DNA of 64,000 nucleotides, from contig CANGJJ010000007.1 in NCBI GenBank assembly GCA_947454485.1, positions 1 to 64,000 of the forward strand. Reading direction: 5' to 3'. The translations under genes were made by a program, and so were the position numbers. Origin of the DNA: Beijerinckiaceae bacterium. GTDB taxonomy: Bacteria; Pseudomonadota; Alphaproteobacteria; Rhizobiales; Beijerinckiaceae. Position 1 is the first letter of the stretch; each line of letters starts with the position of its first letter. Below the pieces are notes generated by a model. The model worked only from the letters and a program-made list of their open reading frames with translations, searched no databases and was not told where the DNA came from. Shown in pieces: positions 1-9,260 of this stretch.

Positions 1-1
1 C

Positions 2-1657
2 AATGCAGACATCGCCGTCGCTGAACAAATCAACGCGTCTGATCTCAGCGCCATTGCAGCACAGGGTTTCCGCTCCATCATCTGCAATCGTCCTGATGGT
101 GAAAGCGCCGACCAGCCCAGCTTTGCAGAGATTGAAGCTGCCGCGCGCGCAGCTGGCCTGCCTGCCACCTTCCAGCCTGTCGTTTCAGGCAAGATCACCG
201 ATGAAGATGCAGCTGCCTTTGGCAAGCTGATTGATGAATTGCCCAAGCCCATCCTCGCCTATTGCCGCACGGGTACGCGCTCGGCAACACTCTGGTCGCT
301 CGCACAAGGCGCGAAGGGCACGGCCGTGGCCGATATTCTCAGCGCAACAAAAGCTGCCGGCTATGACATGTCGGGCGTCGTGGGCCGCATTGCCAATAGC
401 GGCCAAACCACGCTCAATGTAGCTGATTCAAGCCATGACATTGTGATCGTCGGTGGCGGTGCAGCGGGCATTGCTGTTGCCTCAAGCCTGAAGGCGCGCA
501 AGGGCGATCTTGATATTGCGATCATCGATCCGGCCGATATGCACTATTACCAGCCGGGCTGGACTATGGTGGGCGCAGGCGTTTTTGAGGCTGCCACAAC
601 AGCGCGCACCATGGCCTCGCTGATCCCAAATGGCGTTCATTGGATCAAGGCCGCTGTCGCTGCTTTCGAGCCCGAGAAGAATTCTGTCATTCTGGATGGC
701 GGCCGCACTGTCACGTACAAAAAACTGATTGTCGCCCCCGGCATCAAGCTCAATTGGAGTGGCATTGAAGGGCTTGTTGAGACTTTGGGGCGCAATGGCG
801 TCACCTCCAACTATCGCTTCGATCTGGCGCCCTATACATGGGAGCTGGTGCAAGGTCTCAAGAAGGGCCGCGCTGTCTTTACGCAGCCGCCCATGCCAAT
901 CAAATGCGCAGGCGCCCCGCAAAAGGCGCTCTATCTGTCAGGCGATCATTGGTACAAAAATGGCGCCCTGAAAGACATTGAGATCGACTTCTACAATGCT
1001 GGCCCCGTGCTCTTTGCGGTGAAAGACTATGTCCCCGCTTTGATGGAATATATCGAGCGCTACCAGGCCAAGCTGCATTTCCAAAATCGTTTGGTAAAAA
1101 TTGATGGCCCAGCGAAGAAAGCCTGGTTCGTAAAGACGGATGCAGATGGCGCAACATCAACCGTCGAGACCGACTTTGATATGATCCATGTCGTGCCGCC
1201 GCAGATCGCGCCCGACTTCATTCGCGTCTCGCCTTTGGCTGATGCGGCTGGCTGGATTGATGTTGATCCGGCCACCCTGCGCCATAAGACATTGCAGGAT
1301 GTCTATGCGCTGGGCGATGCCTGCAACACGACCAATGCCAAGACAGCTGCGGCTGCGCGCAAACAGGCCCCCGTTGTCGCGCACAATCTCCTCAAAGATC
1401 TCGGCGCTGTGTCGGGCGGTGATGCGATTTATGATGGCTATGGCTCCTGCCCGCTGACGGTCGAGCGCGGCAAGATCGTGCTCGCAGAATTTGGTTATGG
1501 CGGTAAATTGCTGCCGACCTTCCCCACTTGGCTCATCAATGGTCAACGCCCAAGCAATCTTGCTTGGCTGTTGAAGGAGCGCATTCTGCCGCCGCTCTAT
1601 TGGCATGGCATGTTGAAGGGACGCGAGCCGCTGGCAAAGCCTGAATTGCTGGGCTGA
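2..1657 (+). CDS. Rhodanese-like (DUF442) / sulfide:quinone oxidoreductase fusion, 5' partial
   Basis: The reading frame is open from the window edge, so the N-terminus is missing; 551 residues are visible. The first ~95 visible residues are the end of a DUF442 (beta-lactamase-hydrolase-like) domain whose loop YCRTGTRS has the rhodanese-type Cys-x4-Arg active site. From about residue 145 follows an FAD oxidoreductase with the dinucleotide motif IVGGGAAG, then KCAGAPQKA and YDGYGSCPL, which carry the two redox cysteines in the arrangement of type II (mitochondrial-like) sulfide:quinone oxidoreductase. Family knowledge says it oxidises sulfide to persulfide and passes electrons to quinone at the membrane; the fused domain would then move the persulfide sulfur. 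A TauE/SafE exporter starts 10 bases downstream, supporting a sulfide-detoxification unit. A start at the ATG at 3 would be in a different frame. Confidence 0.88.
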   Translation, partial: NADIAVAEQINASDLSAIAAQGFRSIICNRPDGESADQPSFAEIEAAARAAGLPATFQPVVSGKITDEDAAAFGKLIDELPKPILAYCRTGTRSATLWSLAQGAKGTAVADILSATKAAGYDMSGVVGRIANSGQTTLNVADSSHDIVIVGGGAAGIAVASSLKARKGDLDIAIIDPADMHYYQPGWTMVGAGVFEAATTARTMASLIPNGVHWIKAAVAAFEPEKNSVILDGGRTVTYKKLIVAPGIKLNWSGIEGLVETLGRNGVTSNYRFDLAPYTWELVQGLKKGRAVFTQPPMPIKCAGAPQKALYLSGDHWYKNGALKDIEIDFYNAGPVLFAVKDYVPALMEYIERYQAKLHFQNRLVKIDGPAKKAWFVKTDADGATSTVETDFDMIHVVPPQIAPDFIRVSPLADAAGWIDVDPATLRHKTLQDVYALGDACNTTNAKTAAAARKQAPVVAHNLLKDLGAVSGGDAIYDGYGSCPLTVERGKIVLAEFGYGGKLLPTFPTWLINGQRPSNLAWLLKERILPPLYWHGMLKGREPLAKPELLG

Positions 1658-1667
1658 GCCACATTCC

Positions 1668-2456
1668 ATGCATCTTGACGCGCTCCAATATGTGCTCGGC
1701 ATCGTCTGCGGCTCAGCTGTGGGATTGACGCTTGGCATATTTGGTGGCGGCGGCTCGATCATGGCTGTGCCGCTGATGGTCTATATCGTCGGCGTTCCCA
1801 GTCCTCATATGGCCATTGGCACCAGCGCTTTTGCGGTGGCTGCCAATGCCTTCACAGGCCTTCTCAGTCACGCACGACATGGCACAGTGAAATGGCGCTG
1901 CGCGGGGCTCTATTCCATCTCTGGTATTATTGGTGCTGCAGCTGGCTCCTCGCTCGGCAAAGCAGTGGATGGACAAAAACTGCTTCTGCTCTTTGCTCTG
2001 TTGATGCTCGTTGTTGGCGCCATGATGTTCAAAGGGCGCGGCGATGAAGGCAATCCGGGCGCTGAATGTACATTGCAGAAGAGCCCGAAAGTTTTGGGCT
2101 ATGGCGCCATCACAGGGGCATTCTCCGGCTTTTTTGGCATTGGCGGCGGCTTCTTGATTGTCCCGGGGCTCGTGGCCTCGACAGGCATGCCGATCCTGAA
2201 TGCGATTGGCTCTTCGCTTGTAGCTGTCGCAGCCTTTGGTCTGACAACCTCGGCCAATTATGCTGTGTCGGGGCTTGTCGATTGGCCGCTTGCGATCTTG
2301 TTTGTCGTGGGCGGCATCTTCGGCGGCTATGCCGGGACGATCATCTCGCGTCGCATGGCTAAAACCAAAGGCAGACTGAATATTGCCTTTGCCTGCCTGA
2401 TTTTTTGCGTCGCTCTTTACATGATCTGGCGCGGCATCGGCACTTTGATGGTCTAA
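1668..2456 (+). CDS. TauE/SafE (TSUP) family sulfite/sulfur-compound exporter
   Basis: A 262-residue integral membrane protein with about eight hydrophobic segments and two glycine-rich repeats (LGIFGGGGSIMAVPL near the N-terminus and GFFGIGGGFLIVPGL near residue 155), the duplicated signature of the TSUP/TauE family. The family moves sulfite, sulfoacetate or related anions across the inner membrane. It lies 10 bases after the sulfide:quinone oxidoreductase fusion and is probably co-transcribed, so export of sulfite made from sulfide oxidation is the likely role. No clear Shine-Dalgarno precedes the ATG, which fits translational coupling. Confidence 0.85.
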   Translation: MHLDALQYVLGIVCGSAVGLTLGIFGGGGSIMAVPLMVYIVGVPSPHMAIGTSAFAVAANAFTGLLSHARHGTVKWRCAGLYSISGIIGAAAGSSLGKAVDGQKLLLLFALLMLVVGAMMFKGRGDEGNPGAECTLQKSPKVLGYGAITGAFSGFFGIGGGFLIVPGLVASTGMPILNAIGSSLVAVAAFGLTTSANYAVSGLVDWPLAILFVVGGIFGGYAGTIISRRMAKTKGRLNIAFACLIFCVALYMIWRGIGTLMV

Positions 2457-2528
2457 CAGCTCCCCTCTCGCTTGCAGAAAACATGCTCTGCGCCGATGCT
2501 GACGCGGATGATATGCAAGGGGGACATC

Positions 2529-2960
2529 ATGCTCGACGAGTTCAAGAAATTTGCACTGCGAGGCAATGTGGTGGATCTGGCCATCGGCGTCATTATCGGC
2601 GTTGCTTTTGGTGCCATTGTCACATCACTCGTCGCCGATCTCATCATGCCCATCATAGGTGCGGTGACAGGTGGACTTGATTTTTCCAATTACTATCTCC
2701 CCCTCTCATCCAAAGTGCAGGCGGGTGCAGCCTATGCCGATGCCAAGAAGCAAGGCGCTGTTCTGGGCTACGGGCAATTCATCACCGTCGCCATTAATTT
2801 CCTCATCGTCGCTTTCGTTCTGTTCTTGGTGGTGCGCGCCATGAATGCGCTCAAGCGCAAGGAAGAGGCGAGGATCGAGGCCGCCGCCGCGCCTGCTGTG
2901 TCAACAGAGGCTCAATTGCTGACCCAGATCCGCGATCTTTTGGCGGCTGGGAAAAGCTAA
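2529..2960 (+). CDS. mscL: Large-conductance mechanosensitive channel MscL
   Basis: A 143-residue protein starting [20 protein letters not shown], the hallmark N-terminal amphipathic helix and first transmembrane segment of MscL, followed by the periplasmic loop and a second transmembrane helix (about residues 82-104) and a charged C-terminal helix. It opens under membrane tension to release solutes on osmotic downshock. The ATG at 2529 is chosen over one at 2472 because the purine-rich AAGGGGG lies just upstream and the family begins at this Met. It is not obviously linked to its neighbours. Confidence 0.95.
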   Translation: MLDEFKKFALRGNVVDLAIGVIIGVAFGAIVTSLVADLIMPIIGAVTGGLDFSNYYLPLSSKVQAGAAYADAKKQGAVLGYGQFITVAINFLIVAFVLFLVVRAMNALKRKEEARIEAAAAPAVSTEAQLLTQIRDLLAAGKS

Positions 2961-3015
2961 CTTTGCAACACAGACCTCCCGGGCTAAGCTGACACAAACT
3001 GGGAGGACGACATTG

Positions 3016-3975
3016 ATGGCATCCAAGATTCTGGCCGCGCTCGCTGTGGCAGGGCTAATATGTGGTCACGCTCAAGCGCAAGACTGGCCGACCAAACAGG
3101 CTGTGAAAGTCGTCATTCCCTTCACCGCTGGCAGCGGCACTGACATTGTCGCGCGTACGGTCTTTGAACAGATTGGTCGCCAGATCGGACAGGCCATCGT
3201 CTTTGAGAACAAAGGCGGCGGTGGCACGACGGTCGGCTCACAAGCGGTGATGAATGCGCCCGCCGATGGCTATACGATCCTGGTCAATTCCACCTCGCAT
3301 GTGGTCGTGGCATCAACCTATGCCAATCTCGCCTATCATCCGGTGAATGATTTTACGCCTGTCACCATCCTCGCAGAGCTGCCCTTTGTGATCGCCGCGC
3401 GTGCGAAGTATAAAACGCTCAAAGACCTCGTGGATGAAGGCAAGGCAAAGCCCAATTCGCTGAACTATGGATCAGCAGGAGCAGGCAGTTCGGGCCAACT
3501 CTTCATCGAGCGCTTCCGCATTGCTGCAGGCTTTGATGCGCCGCATGTCCCCTTCCGTGGTACACCAGAGGCACTGACAGAGATCATGGGCGACAGGCTC
3601 GATCTCTTCCCCGCCCCTGCCGCCAATGTTGTGGGCCTTGCAGCAGAGGGCAAACTCGCCTCGCTGGCTGTGTCATCGCGCAAGCGTCTGCCCATGCTAC
3701 CCGATGTGCCAACGACGGTTGAGGCGGGCTATCCCAACTCCGAATATAATTTCTGGGTTGGCGCTTTGCTGCCACCAAAAGCTGACCCCGCGCTTGTCAA
3801 CAAAATCCATGCACAGATGAAAGCGGCGCTCGCCAATCCCGATGTGCAGAGAAAGATCGAGGCCCTCGGTGGTCAGGCTGCTGTGATGGAGCCAAAAGAG
3901 TTCACAGCCTTTCTGCATGACGAACTCAAACTTAACGCCGCCATCGTGAGCGCGTCAGGTTTCAAGCCTCAGTAG
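3016..3975 (+). CDS. Bug/TctC-family periplasmic solute receptor (orphan)
   Basis: A 319-residue precursor with a signal peptide (cleavage after about residue 22, GHAQAQ|DWP) and the TctC fold features: KVVIPFTAGSGTDIVAR, a GGGGTTVGS loop and the PADGYTILV motif. Bug receptors bind carboxylates or aromatic acids for tripartite tricarboxylate transporters, but no TctA/TctB membrane gene is present here, as is usual for expanded Bug families. GGGAGG ends 9 bases before the ATG at 3016; a TTG at 3013 is the alternative. It converges on the acyl-CoA dehydrogenase gene at the end of the phenylpropanoid operon, but a functional link is only inference. Confidence 0.88.
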   Translation: MASKILAALAVAGLICGHAQAQDWPTKQAVKVVIPFTAGSGTDIVARTVFEQIGRQIGQAIVFENKGGGGTTVGSQAVMNAPADGYTILVNSTSHVVVASTYANLAYHPVNDFTPVTILAELPFVIAARAKYKTLKDLVDEGKAKPNSLNYGSAGAGSSGQLFIERFRIAAGFDAPHVPFRGTPEALTEIMGDRLDLFPAPAANVVGLAAEGKLASLAVSSRKRLPMLPDVPTTVEAGYPNSEYNFWVGALLPPKADPALVNKIHAQMKAALANPDVQRKIEALGGQAAVMEPKEFTAFLHDELKLNAAIVSASGFKPQ

Positions 3976-3995
3976 CCATGACACGGGGATGTGTT

Positions 3996-5741
3996 TCACT
4001 CACCCGTGACAATGCGCGCTTGACCCTTGGCTAAAATGCCAAAATTGTCAGCAAAAAAGCGCGCATCACTGATCGCGGCTTGCAACACAGGCCGCGATTC
4101 ACCGCTCTGCACCGCGCTTGCGGCTACCAGTGCGCCTTTAACCAGCAATGCATTGGCTGTCGCAATGCCCCATAAACGCAGATAAGGCGAGGCCGACCAC
4201 AATAGGCTTTGCTGATTGCGAGCGTTGACGAAGACCCAGTCGGTGGCTCTGCTAAGAGCCTCAACTGCCTCGGCACCGATCTGTGCCGCGCGCTTAACAT
4301 CTGTGTGGTCACTATCTACGCCGCGCTGACAAAGCGCTGCAAACTCTGCGATCACATCGCGCGCAATCGTGCTACCGGGGCGCAGTACCTTGCGCATAAC
4401 CAAATCAATCGCCTGAATACCATTCGTGCCTTCATAGATGGGCGGAATACGCGCATCGCGCAGATATTGCGCCACGCCAGTTTCTTCCACATAACCCATA
4501 CCACCATGAACCTGTACGCCGATGGACGTCACATCAAAACCCATCTCGCTGCACCAAGCTTTAGTGATTGGCGTCAGCAGGCCTGCTCTGTCATCGGCCT
4601 TGCGACGCTCGCCCTCATCTGGTGCTGAATGAGCCAGATCAATAGCAGCCGCCGCCGTGTAACAAACAGCGCGAGTCGCAGCATTCAAAGCACGCATGGT
4701 TGCAAGCTGACGCGCCACATCGGGATGTTCAATGATAGAGCTAGACCCTTGTGCTCCCAAAGCGCGGCCCTGCTTGCGCTCGAGCGCATAGGCATGCGCA
4801 GCTTGATGAGCTATCTCTCCGATTGCAACACCCTGCAAACCGGTGAACAACCGCGCCTTGTTCATCATGGTGAACATACAGGCAAGGCCGCGATTTTCTT
4901 CGCCGATCAACCAGCCAATGGCCCCACCCTTTTCACCAAAGCTCATGGAACAAGTGGGACTGGCATGAATACCAAGCTTATGTTCGAGCCCGGTGCAGAC
5001 GAGATCATTGCGCACCCCCAATGACCCATCCTGATTGACCAGAAACTTTGGAACGAGAAAGAGCGAGATACCTTTCGTGCCGGGCGGCGCATCAGGCAAG
5101 CGCGCGAGAACGAGGTGAATAATATTAGGCGTGAACTCATGCTCGCCCCAAGAAATATAGATCTTGTTACCGGTGATCCGATAAGTTCCATCCGCCTGCC
5201 TCACTGCGCGTGTGCGCAAGGCACCCAGATCTGATCCTGCTTGTGGCTCTGTTAAATTCATCGTCGCCGCCCATTCGCCGGAGACGAGTTTGGGCAGATA
5301 TGTCTCTTTCAACTCCTGCGAAGCATGGAGCACCAAAGCATCGACACCGCCCTGCGTTAGAACTGGACCCATTGCGAAAGACATATTGGCACTGGTCCAA
5401 ATTTCCATTGCCGCATTGGCGATGCGGGTCGGCAATCCCATACCGCCCCATTCAGAAGGCAGGTCAACACCATTCCACCCAGCGGCAATCCACTCTTGAT
5501 AGATCTGCGCCCAGCCATCTGGCAAAGCAACGCGCCCATCTTTTAACTGCGCACCGATTTTGTCGCCTTCGTGATTGATGGGAGCGAGTTTGTCGCGCGC
5601 AAAACGACCTGCTTCATCCAAAATGGAGGCGAGCATATCGTCCGTGTAATCGCCACAAGCACCGCGCTCACAATCTAAGCGCAGATCGGCAATTTCATTC
5701 AAGACAAAGCTGATTGCATCAACCGGTGCGACATAATCCAT
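3996..5741 (-). CDS. Acyl-CoA dehydrogenase, long form with C-terminal extension (DmdC/AidB-like)
   Basis: A 581-residue flavoprotein with the acyl-CoA dehydrogenase fold: MNLTEPQAGSDLGALRT in the substrate/FAD region, VQVHGGMGYVEETGVAQ, and YEGTNGIQAIDLVMRK, then an extra C-terminal domain of about 120 residues typical of the 3-methylmercaptopropionyl-CoA dehydrogenase-like group. It would desaturate an acyl-CoA between C2 and C3 and pass electrons to ETF. AAGGTG lies just before the ATG at 5741, preferred over an upstream ATG that would overlap the SDR gene. It is the last gene of the liv/crotonase/ligase operon, where it could convert saturated phenylpropanoyl-CoA to the cinnamoyl-CoA that the crotonase hydrates; that substrate is an inference. 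Confidence 0.88.
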   Translation of the reverse strand: MDYVAPVDAISFVLNEIADLRLDCERGACGDYTDDMLASILDEAGRFARDKLAPINHEGDKIGAQLKDGRVALPDGWAQIYQEWIAAGWNGVDLPSEWGGMGLPTRIANAAMEIWTSANMSFAMGPVLTQGGVDALVLHASQELKETYLPKLVSGEWAATMNLTEPQAGSDLGALRTRAVRQADGTYRITGNKIYISWGEHEFTPNIIHLVLARLPDAPPGTKGISLFLVPKFLVNQDGSLGVRNDLVCTGLEHKLGIHASPTCSMSFGEKGGAIGWLIGEENRGLACMFTMMNKARLFTGLQGVAIGEIAHQAAHAYALERKQGRALGAQGSSSIIEHPDVARQLATMRALNAATRAVCYTAAAAIDLAHSAPDEGERRKADDRAGLLTPITKAWCSEMGFDVTSIGVQVHGGMGYVEETGVAQYLRDARIPPIYEGTNGIQAIDLVMRKVLRPGSTIARDVIAEFAALCQRGVDSDHTDVKRAAQIGAEAVEALSRATDWVFVNARNQQSLLWSASPYLRLWGIATANALLVKGALVAASAVQSGESRPVLQAAISDARFFADNFGILAKGQARIVTGE

Positions 5742-5751
5742 AAGGTGCACC

Positions 5752-6513
5752 TTACTTTGGTGGCAAGCGCAAAGCGCCATCAAGACGAATGGTCTCACCA
5801 TTTAGAAAACGGTTCTCGACCATATGCGCGGCAAGAGCAGCAAATTCCTCGGGCAGACCCAAGCGCGAGGGAAAGGGAATGGATGCGCCCAAAGATTTTT
5901 GCACATCATCCGGCAGAGTTTGCAGCAGTGGCGTCAGAAAGAGACCAGGAGCAATCGTCAATACACGAATACCGAAGGCAGCCAATTCGCGCGCGACCGG
6001 AAGTGTGAGCGCAGCGATGCCTCCTTTAGAGGCGGCATAGGCAGCTTGGCCCAATTGACCTTCAAAGGCGGCAACCGAAGAGGTGGAGATGATGACGCCG
6101 CGCTCACCCTCCTCCAAACTATCCGCTTTAGACATTTGCGTAGCAGCCAGTCGCATGATGTTGAAGGAGCCAATGAGATTAATGCGAATGACGCGTTCAA
6201 ATTCAGCCAAAGGCATTGGTCCATCACGACCCACAACACGTTTGGCCACACCGATGCCAGCGCAATTCACCACAACTCGGCACGGACCATGCTGCGCCAG
6301 AGAGGTTTCAAAGGCCTCAGCCATCGCGCTTTCATCGGCCACATCGCCAACAATCGCCAGTCCACCTAGACGCTGGGCCACCGCGTGCGCAGCTTGGCTA
6401 TTCATATCGATGATCGTTACTTTAGCGCCATCTTTTGCAAAATGCTCAGCAGTCGCTGCGCCCAGACCTGAGCCCCCGCCGGTGACGATAACGCTATGTC
6501 CTGCGACCTTCAT
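5752..6513 (-). CDS. SDR-family 3-hydroxyacyl-CoA dehydrogenase (CouN-like role)
   Basis: A 253-residue short-chain dehydrogenase with TGGGSGLGAATAEHF for NAD(P) binding, NCAGIG, and the catalytic Ser-x12-Tyr-x3-Lys set (STSS... AAYAASKGG). The sequence resembles type II 3-hydroxyacyl-CoA dehydrogenases (HSD10-like). The ATG at 6513 is chosen because GAGG sits 6 bases upstream; a GTG at 6516 is too close to it. It lies 10 bases before the acyl-CoA dehydrogenase and 8 bases after the amidohydrolase. In this operon it would oxidise the beta-hydroxy-phenylpropanoyl-CoA to the beta-keto-CoA, matching CouN of the Rhodococcus p-coumarate pathway; this assignment is by context. Confidence 0.87.
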   Translation of the reverse strand: MKVAGHSVIVTGGGSGLGAATAEHFAKDGAKVTIIDMNSQAAHAVAQRLGGLAIVGDVADESAMAEAFETSLAQHGPCRVVVNCAGIGVAKRVVGRDGPMPLAEFERVIRINLIGSFNIMRLAATQMSKADSLEEGERGVIISTSSVAAFEGQLGQAAYAASKGGIAALTLPVARELAAFGIRVLTIAPGLFLTPLLQTLPDDVQKSLGASIPFPSRLGLPEEFAALAAHMVENRFLNGETIRLDGALRLPPK

Positions 6514-6521
6514 CACTTACC

Positions 6522-7388
6522 TCATTGATCCAGGCGCAAAGCGCGAATAGCATTTTGTTTGAGGATGAGATCATGCACTTCCGGCTTGAAACCGGCGGCT
6601 TTGAAATCTGCAATCCAGCGATCAGGCGATATGAGCGGGGAATCGGAACCAAAGAGCATTTTGGTTTTCAATTGCCCATTTGCATATTGAACGATTTGGG
6701 GTGGAAAATATTTCGGCGACCAACCTGACAGATCAATATAAACATTGGGCTTGTGAAGCGCGATGGACAAAGCCTCATCCGTCCACGGCCAAGAAGGATG
6801 AGCCAGGATGATCGTCATGTCGGGAAAATCAACTGCAACATCGTCAAGATGGATGGGCTGCGAATATTTCAAACGTAAACCGCCGCCGCCCCGCATGCCT
6901 GTGCCAATCCCCGAATGCCCCGTATGAAAGATGGCGGGCAACTTATATTCGGCGATAACTTCATAGAGCTTATAGGCCAGCCGATCATTGGGATAAAAAC
7001 CCTGACAGGTTGGATGAAATTTAAAGCCCTTGACTGCACCTGACTCAATGAGGGCTCTGGCCTCACGCGCACCCATCATCCCTTTATGCGGATCGATTGA
7101 CGCAAAAGCGATCATGATATCGGAATTGTCCCGTGCAGCGTCAGCTATCTCTTCATTGGGAATCCGCCGATTGCCGATCTGAAACTCAGTATCGACGGTA
7201 AACATCACCAGGCCAATTTTGCGCGCCCGATAATAGTCGAGCGTTTCAGCAATGGTCGGGCGCTTGCCAACCTTGAAATATTGACTTGCCGCCTCGTCGA
7301 AGGGAGCCCAAAAAGGATCGGCCTCTTGTCGACAAGAGACTTCCGCATGCGTATGGACATCAATAGCCACAAGATCGTCGAGATTCAT
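6522..7388 (-). CDS. Amidohydrolase_2 family TIM-barrel hydrolase (CouO-like role)
   Basis: A 288-residue metal-dependent hydrolase beginning with AIDVHTHAEVSC, whose HxH is the metal site after strand 1, with further ligands in FKFHPTCQGF, IFHTGHSG and the Asp of LFGSDSPL. Many family members are decarboxylases or hydrolases of aromatic acids. Here it sits between a hydroxycinnamate-type CoA ligase and an SDR. In Rhodococcus the amidohydrolase-family CouO hydrolyses the beta-keto-CoA made from p-coumarate, releasing acetyl-CoA and the benzoate, and this gene occupies the same metabolic position. The general fold is certain; the reaction is inferred from context. Confidence 0.85.
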   Translation of the reverse strand: MNLDDLVAIDVHTHAEVSCRQEADPFWAPFDEAASQYFKVGKRPTIAETLDYYRARKIGLVMFTVDTEFQIGNRRIPNEEIADAARDNSDIMIAFASIDPHKGMMGAREARALIESGAVKGFKFHPTCQGFYPNDRLAYKLYEVIAEYKLPAIFHTGHSGIGTGMRGGGGLRLKYSQPIHLDDVAVDFPDMTIILAHPSWPWTDEALSIALHKPNVYIDLSGWSPKYFPPQIVQYANGQLKTKMLFGSDSPLISPDRWIADFKAAGFKPEVHDLILKQNAIRALRLDQ

Positions 7389-7403
7389 CTCGTCAACTCC
7401 AGT

Positions 7404-9236
7404 TCATGCGCAGATAACAGCTTCAGGCGGCTTGTCTGCGTAAAGAGATTCCACAAGGGCGGCGCGGCGCGTCAAGACCGCGCGCTGGTTGATAGACCCT
7501 TTGTCAGTGATTTCATTCGCATCGATTGAGGGTGGCTCGCTCAACAAAAGAACGCGTGCGACGCGGGTAGAGGAGCCTGTGCTTTTCTGCGCCATGGCTT
7601 TTAGACGAGCGTCGATCTCAGCGCGCAATTTGGAAGCCCCTAGTGCCTCCTCGTCGCTTAAGCTGCCGTCTCCCAAAAAGCTACGACAAGCATCAATATC
7701 CGGGAAAAACATAGCCGTAATGTCATCGCGATCGTGGCCAGCGATAACAGCATCTTTCACAAAGGGGGCGAATGCCGTGATCAATCTAGCACGAAGCGGA
7801 CCCACGCTCACCCATGTACCCGTGACGAGCTTGAAGTCCTCTGAAATGCGCCCATCAAAAATGAAGCCACCATTGGGATCGCCCGGCGTTGCGAATTTCA
7901 CCGCATCACCGATCATGTAAAATCCTTCGTCATCGAAGGCCTTGGCGCTTTGATGAGGATCACGCCAATATCCAGGCATGATATTGGGGCCTTTAATACG
8001 AAGTTCAGTCTTACCGCTTGCAGGCAACAATTTGAGCGTCACGCCGGGCAGAGGCAAACCAACAACACCGGGCTGGCAAGTTTCAATCGTACAGCTCAAG
8101 GAGGCTGGTGCGGTCTCGGTCGAACCAAGGCTGGTAATCATGCGAACAGCTTTGCCGGTCGTGTCTTCCCCAGCTAATTCCAAGGCGCGCGTGACGTGGG
8201 GTGGCAATGCGGCACCAGCATAGATCATCAATTGCAGACGAGCGAAAAATCGCTCACGCAACACATCATCGCTCTTCAAACGCAAAGCCAGTTCTTCAAA
8301 GCCCTTGGGGACATTGAAATAGACCGTCGGCGAGATCTCGCGCAGGTTCTTGATCGTCTCTTCGATGCCAGATGGTGTTGGCTTGCCTGCGTCAATATAA
8401 AGGGAACCACCATTATTGAGTGTGAACCCGAAATTATGATTGCCGCCGAATGTGTGATGCCACGGCAACCAATCGACCAGAACAGGCGGTTCCTTTGTGC
8501 CAAAGGCGAGCCAGTCTGCAATCATGACCTGATTGGCGCAGATCATACGCTGTGTATTGATGACACCCTTGGGGACACCTGTAGAACCAGACGTAAACAG
8601 AATCTTGGCGATTGTGTCGTGATTGACGCGGGCATTGGCATCATCAACCGCCTGTGTTGCATGTGCCTCAAGCAATGCCGAAAGAGGCGTCACAGCACGA
8701 TCGGTCAGGGAACCTGTTTTTGCGACGATCTCAATATCCGAAGGGCAGGCATTGACGATAGCTTTGGTAAAGGCAGGCGCATGGCTCACATAGATCAAGC
8801 CGGGCGTCAGTCGCGCGATAATATCCTGCAATTTGCCAAAATCAGTTGCAATGAGCGAATAGGCCGGTGAGATCGGCGCAACGGGAACCCCGATATACAT
8901 CCCCGCCAACAACAACAATGCTTGCTCAATCTCATTGCCAGACAGGATGGCTATTGGTCGATCTTGGCTCAGGTCACGCGTTAAAAGACTAGCTGCAAGC
9001 TTTCGTACTTGCTCGCGCACCTGTGCGTAAGACAAGCGACGCCATGCCCCTGTTTCGTCACGTTGGGCGAGATAAGTTGCATCAGGCGTCACGCGCGCCC
9101 AATGGTCAAGTCGATCGGTCAGACAACGTGCATAAGGCTCAAGAGCTTTTGTGCAATGAACAAGGCACGAGCCATCTGGGCGTTCGTCCATCCGCGCTTT
9201 GAAGTCGCCCAGCAAGACTGTTTTATAATCTACCAT
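7404..9236 (-). CDS. Feruloyl-CoA synthase-type hydroxycinnamate/arylpropanoate CoA ligase
   Basis: A 610-residue ANL-superfamily adenylating enzyme. The ATP loop FTSGSTGVPKGV is near residue 200, the GSTETAP motif near residue 350, and a late TGTWVSVGPLR segment is characteristic of the feruloyl-CoA synthase branch. It would activate ferulate, p-coumarate or a reduced analogue to its CoA thioester with ATP. The ATG at 9236 follows a strong GGGAGGGGGAC Shine-Dalgarno and is preferred to the upstream GTG/ATG. It lies 24 bases after the crotonase gene. Substrate within the phenylpropanoids cannot be fixed by eye. Confidence 0.88.
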   Translation of the reverse strand: MVDYKTVLLGDFKARMDERPDGSCLVHCTKALEPYARCLTDRLDHWARVTPDATYLAQRDETGAWRRLSYAQVREQVRKLAASLLTRDLSQDRPIAILSGNEIEQALLLLAGMYIGVPVAPISPAYSLIATDFGKLQDIIARLTPGLIYVSHAPAFTKAIVNACPSDIEIVAKTGSLTDRAVTPLSALLEAHATQAVDDANARVNHDTIAKILFTSGSTGVPKGVINTQRMICANQVMIADWLAFGTKEPPVLVDWLPWHHTFGGNHNFGFTLNNGGSLYIDAGKPTPSGIEETIKNLREISPTVYFNVPKGFEELALRLKSDDVLRERFFARLQLMIYAGAALPPHVTRALELAGEDTTGKAVRMITSLGSTETAPASLSCTIETCQPGVVGLPLPGVTLKLLPASGKTELRIKGPNIMPGYWRDPHQSAKAFDDEGFYMIGDAVKFATPGDPNGGFIFDGRISEDFKLVTGTWVSVGPLRARLITAFAPFVKDAVIAGHDRDDITAMFFPDIDACRSFLGDGSLSDEEALGASKLRAEIDARLKAMAQKSTGSSTRVARVLLLSEPPSIDANEITDKGSINQRAVLTRRAALVESLYADKPPEAVICA

Positions 9237-9260
9237 GTCCCCCTCCCCCTGGCGGACCAA

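Noticed and set aside
3982-4008. CACGGG...CCCGTG hairpin between the Bug receptor and acyl-CoA dehydrogenase genes
   Set aside because: The loop is long, the stem overlaps the acyl-CoA dehydrogenase stop region and there is no T-tract.
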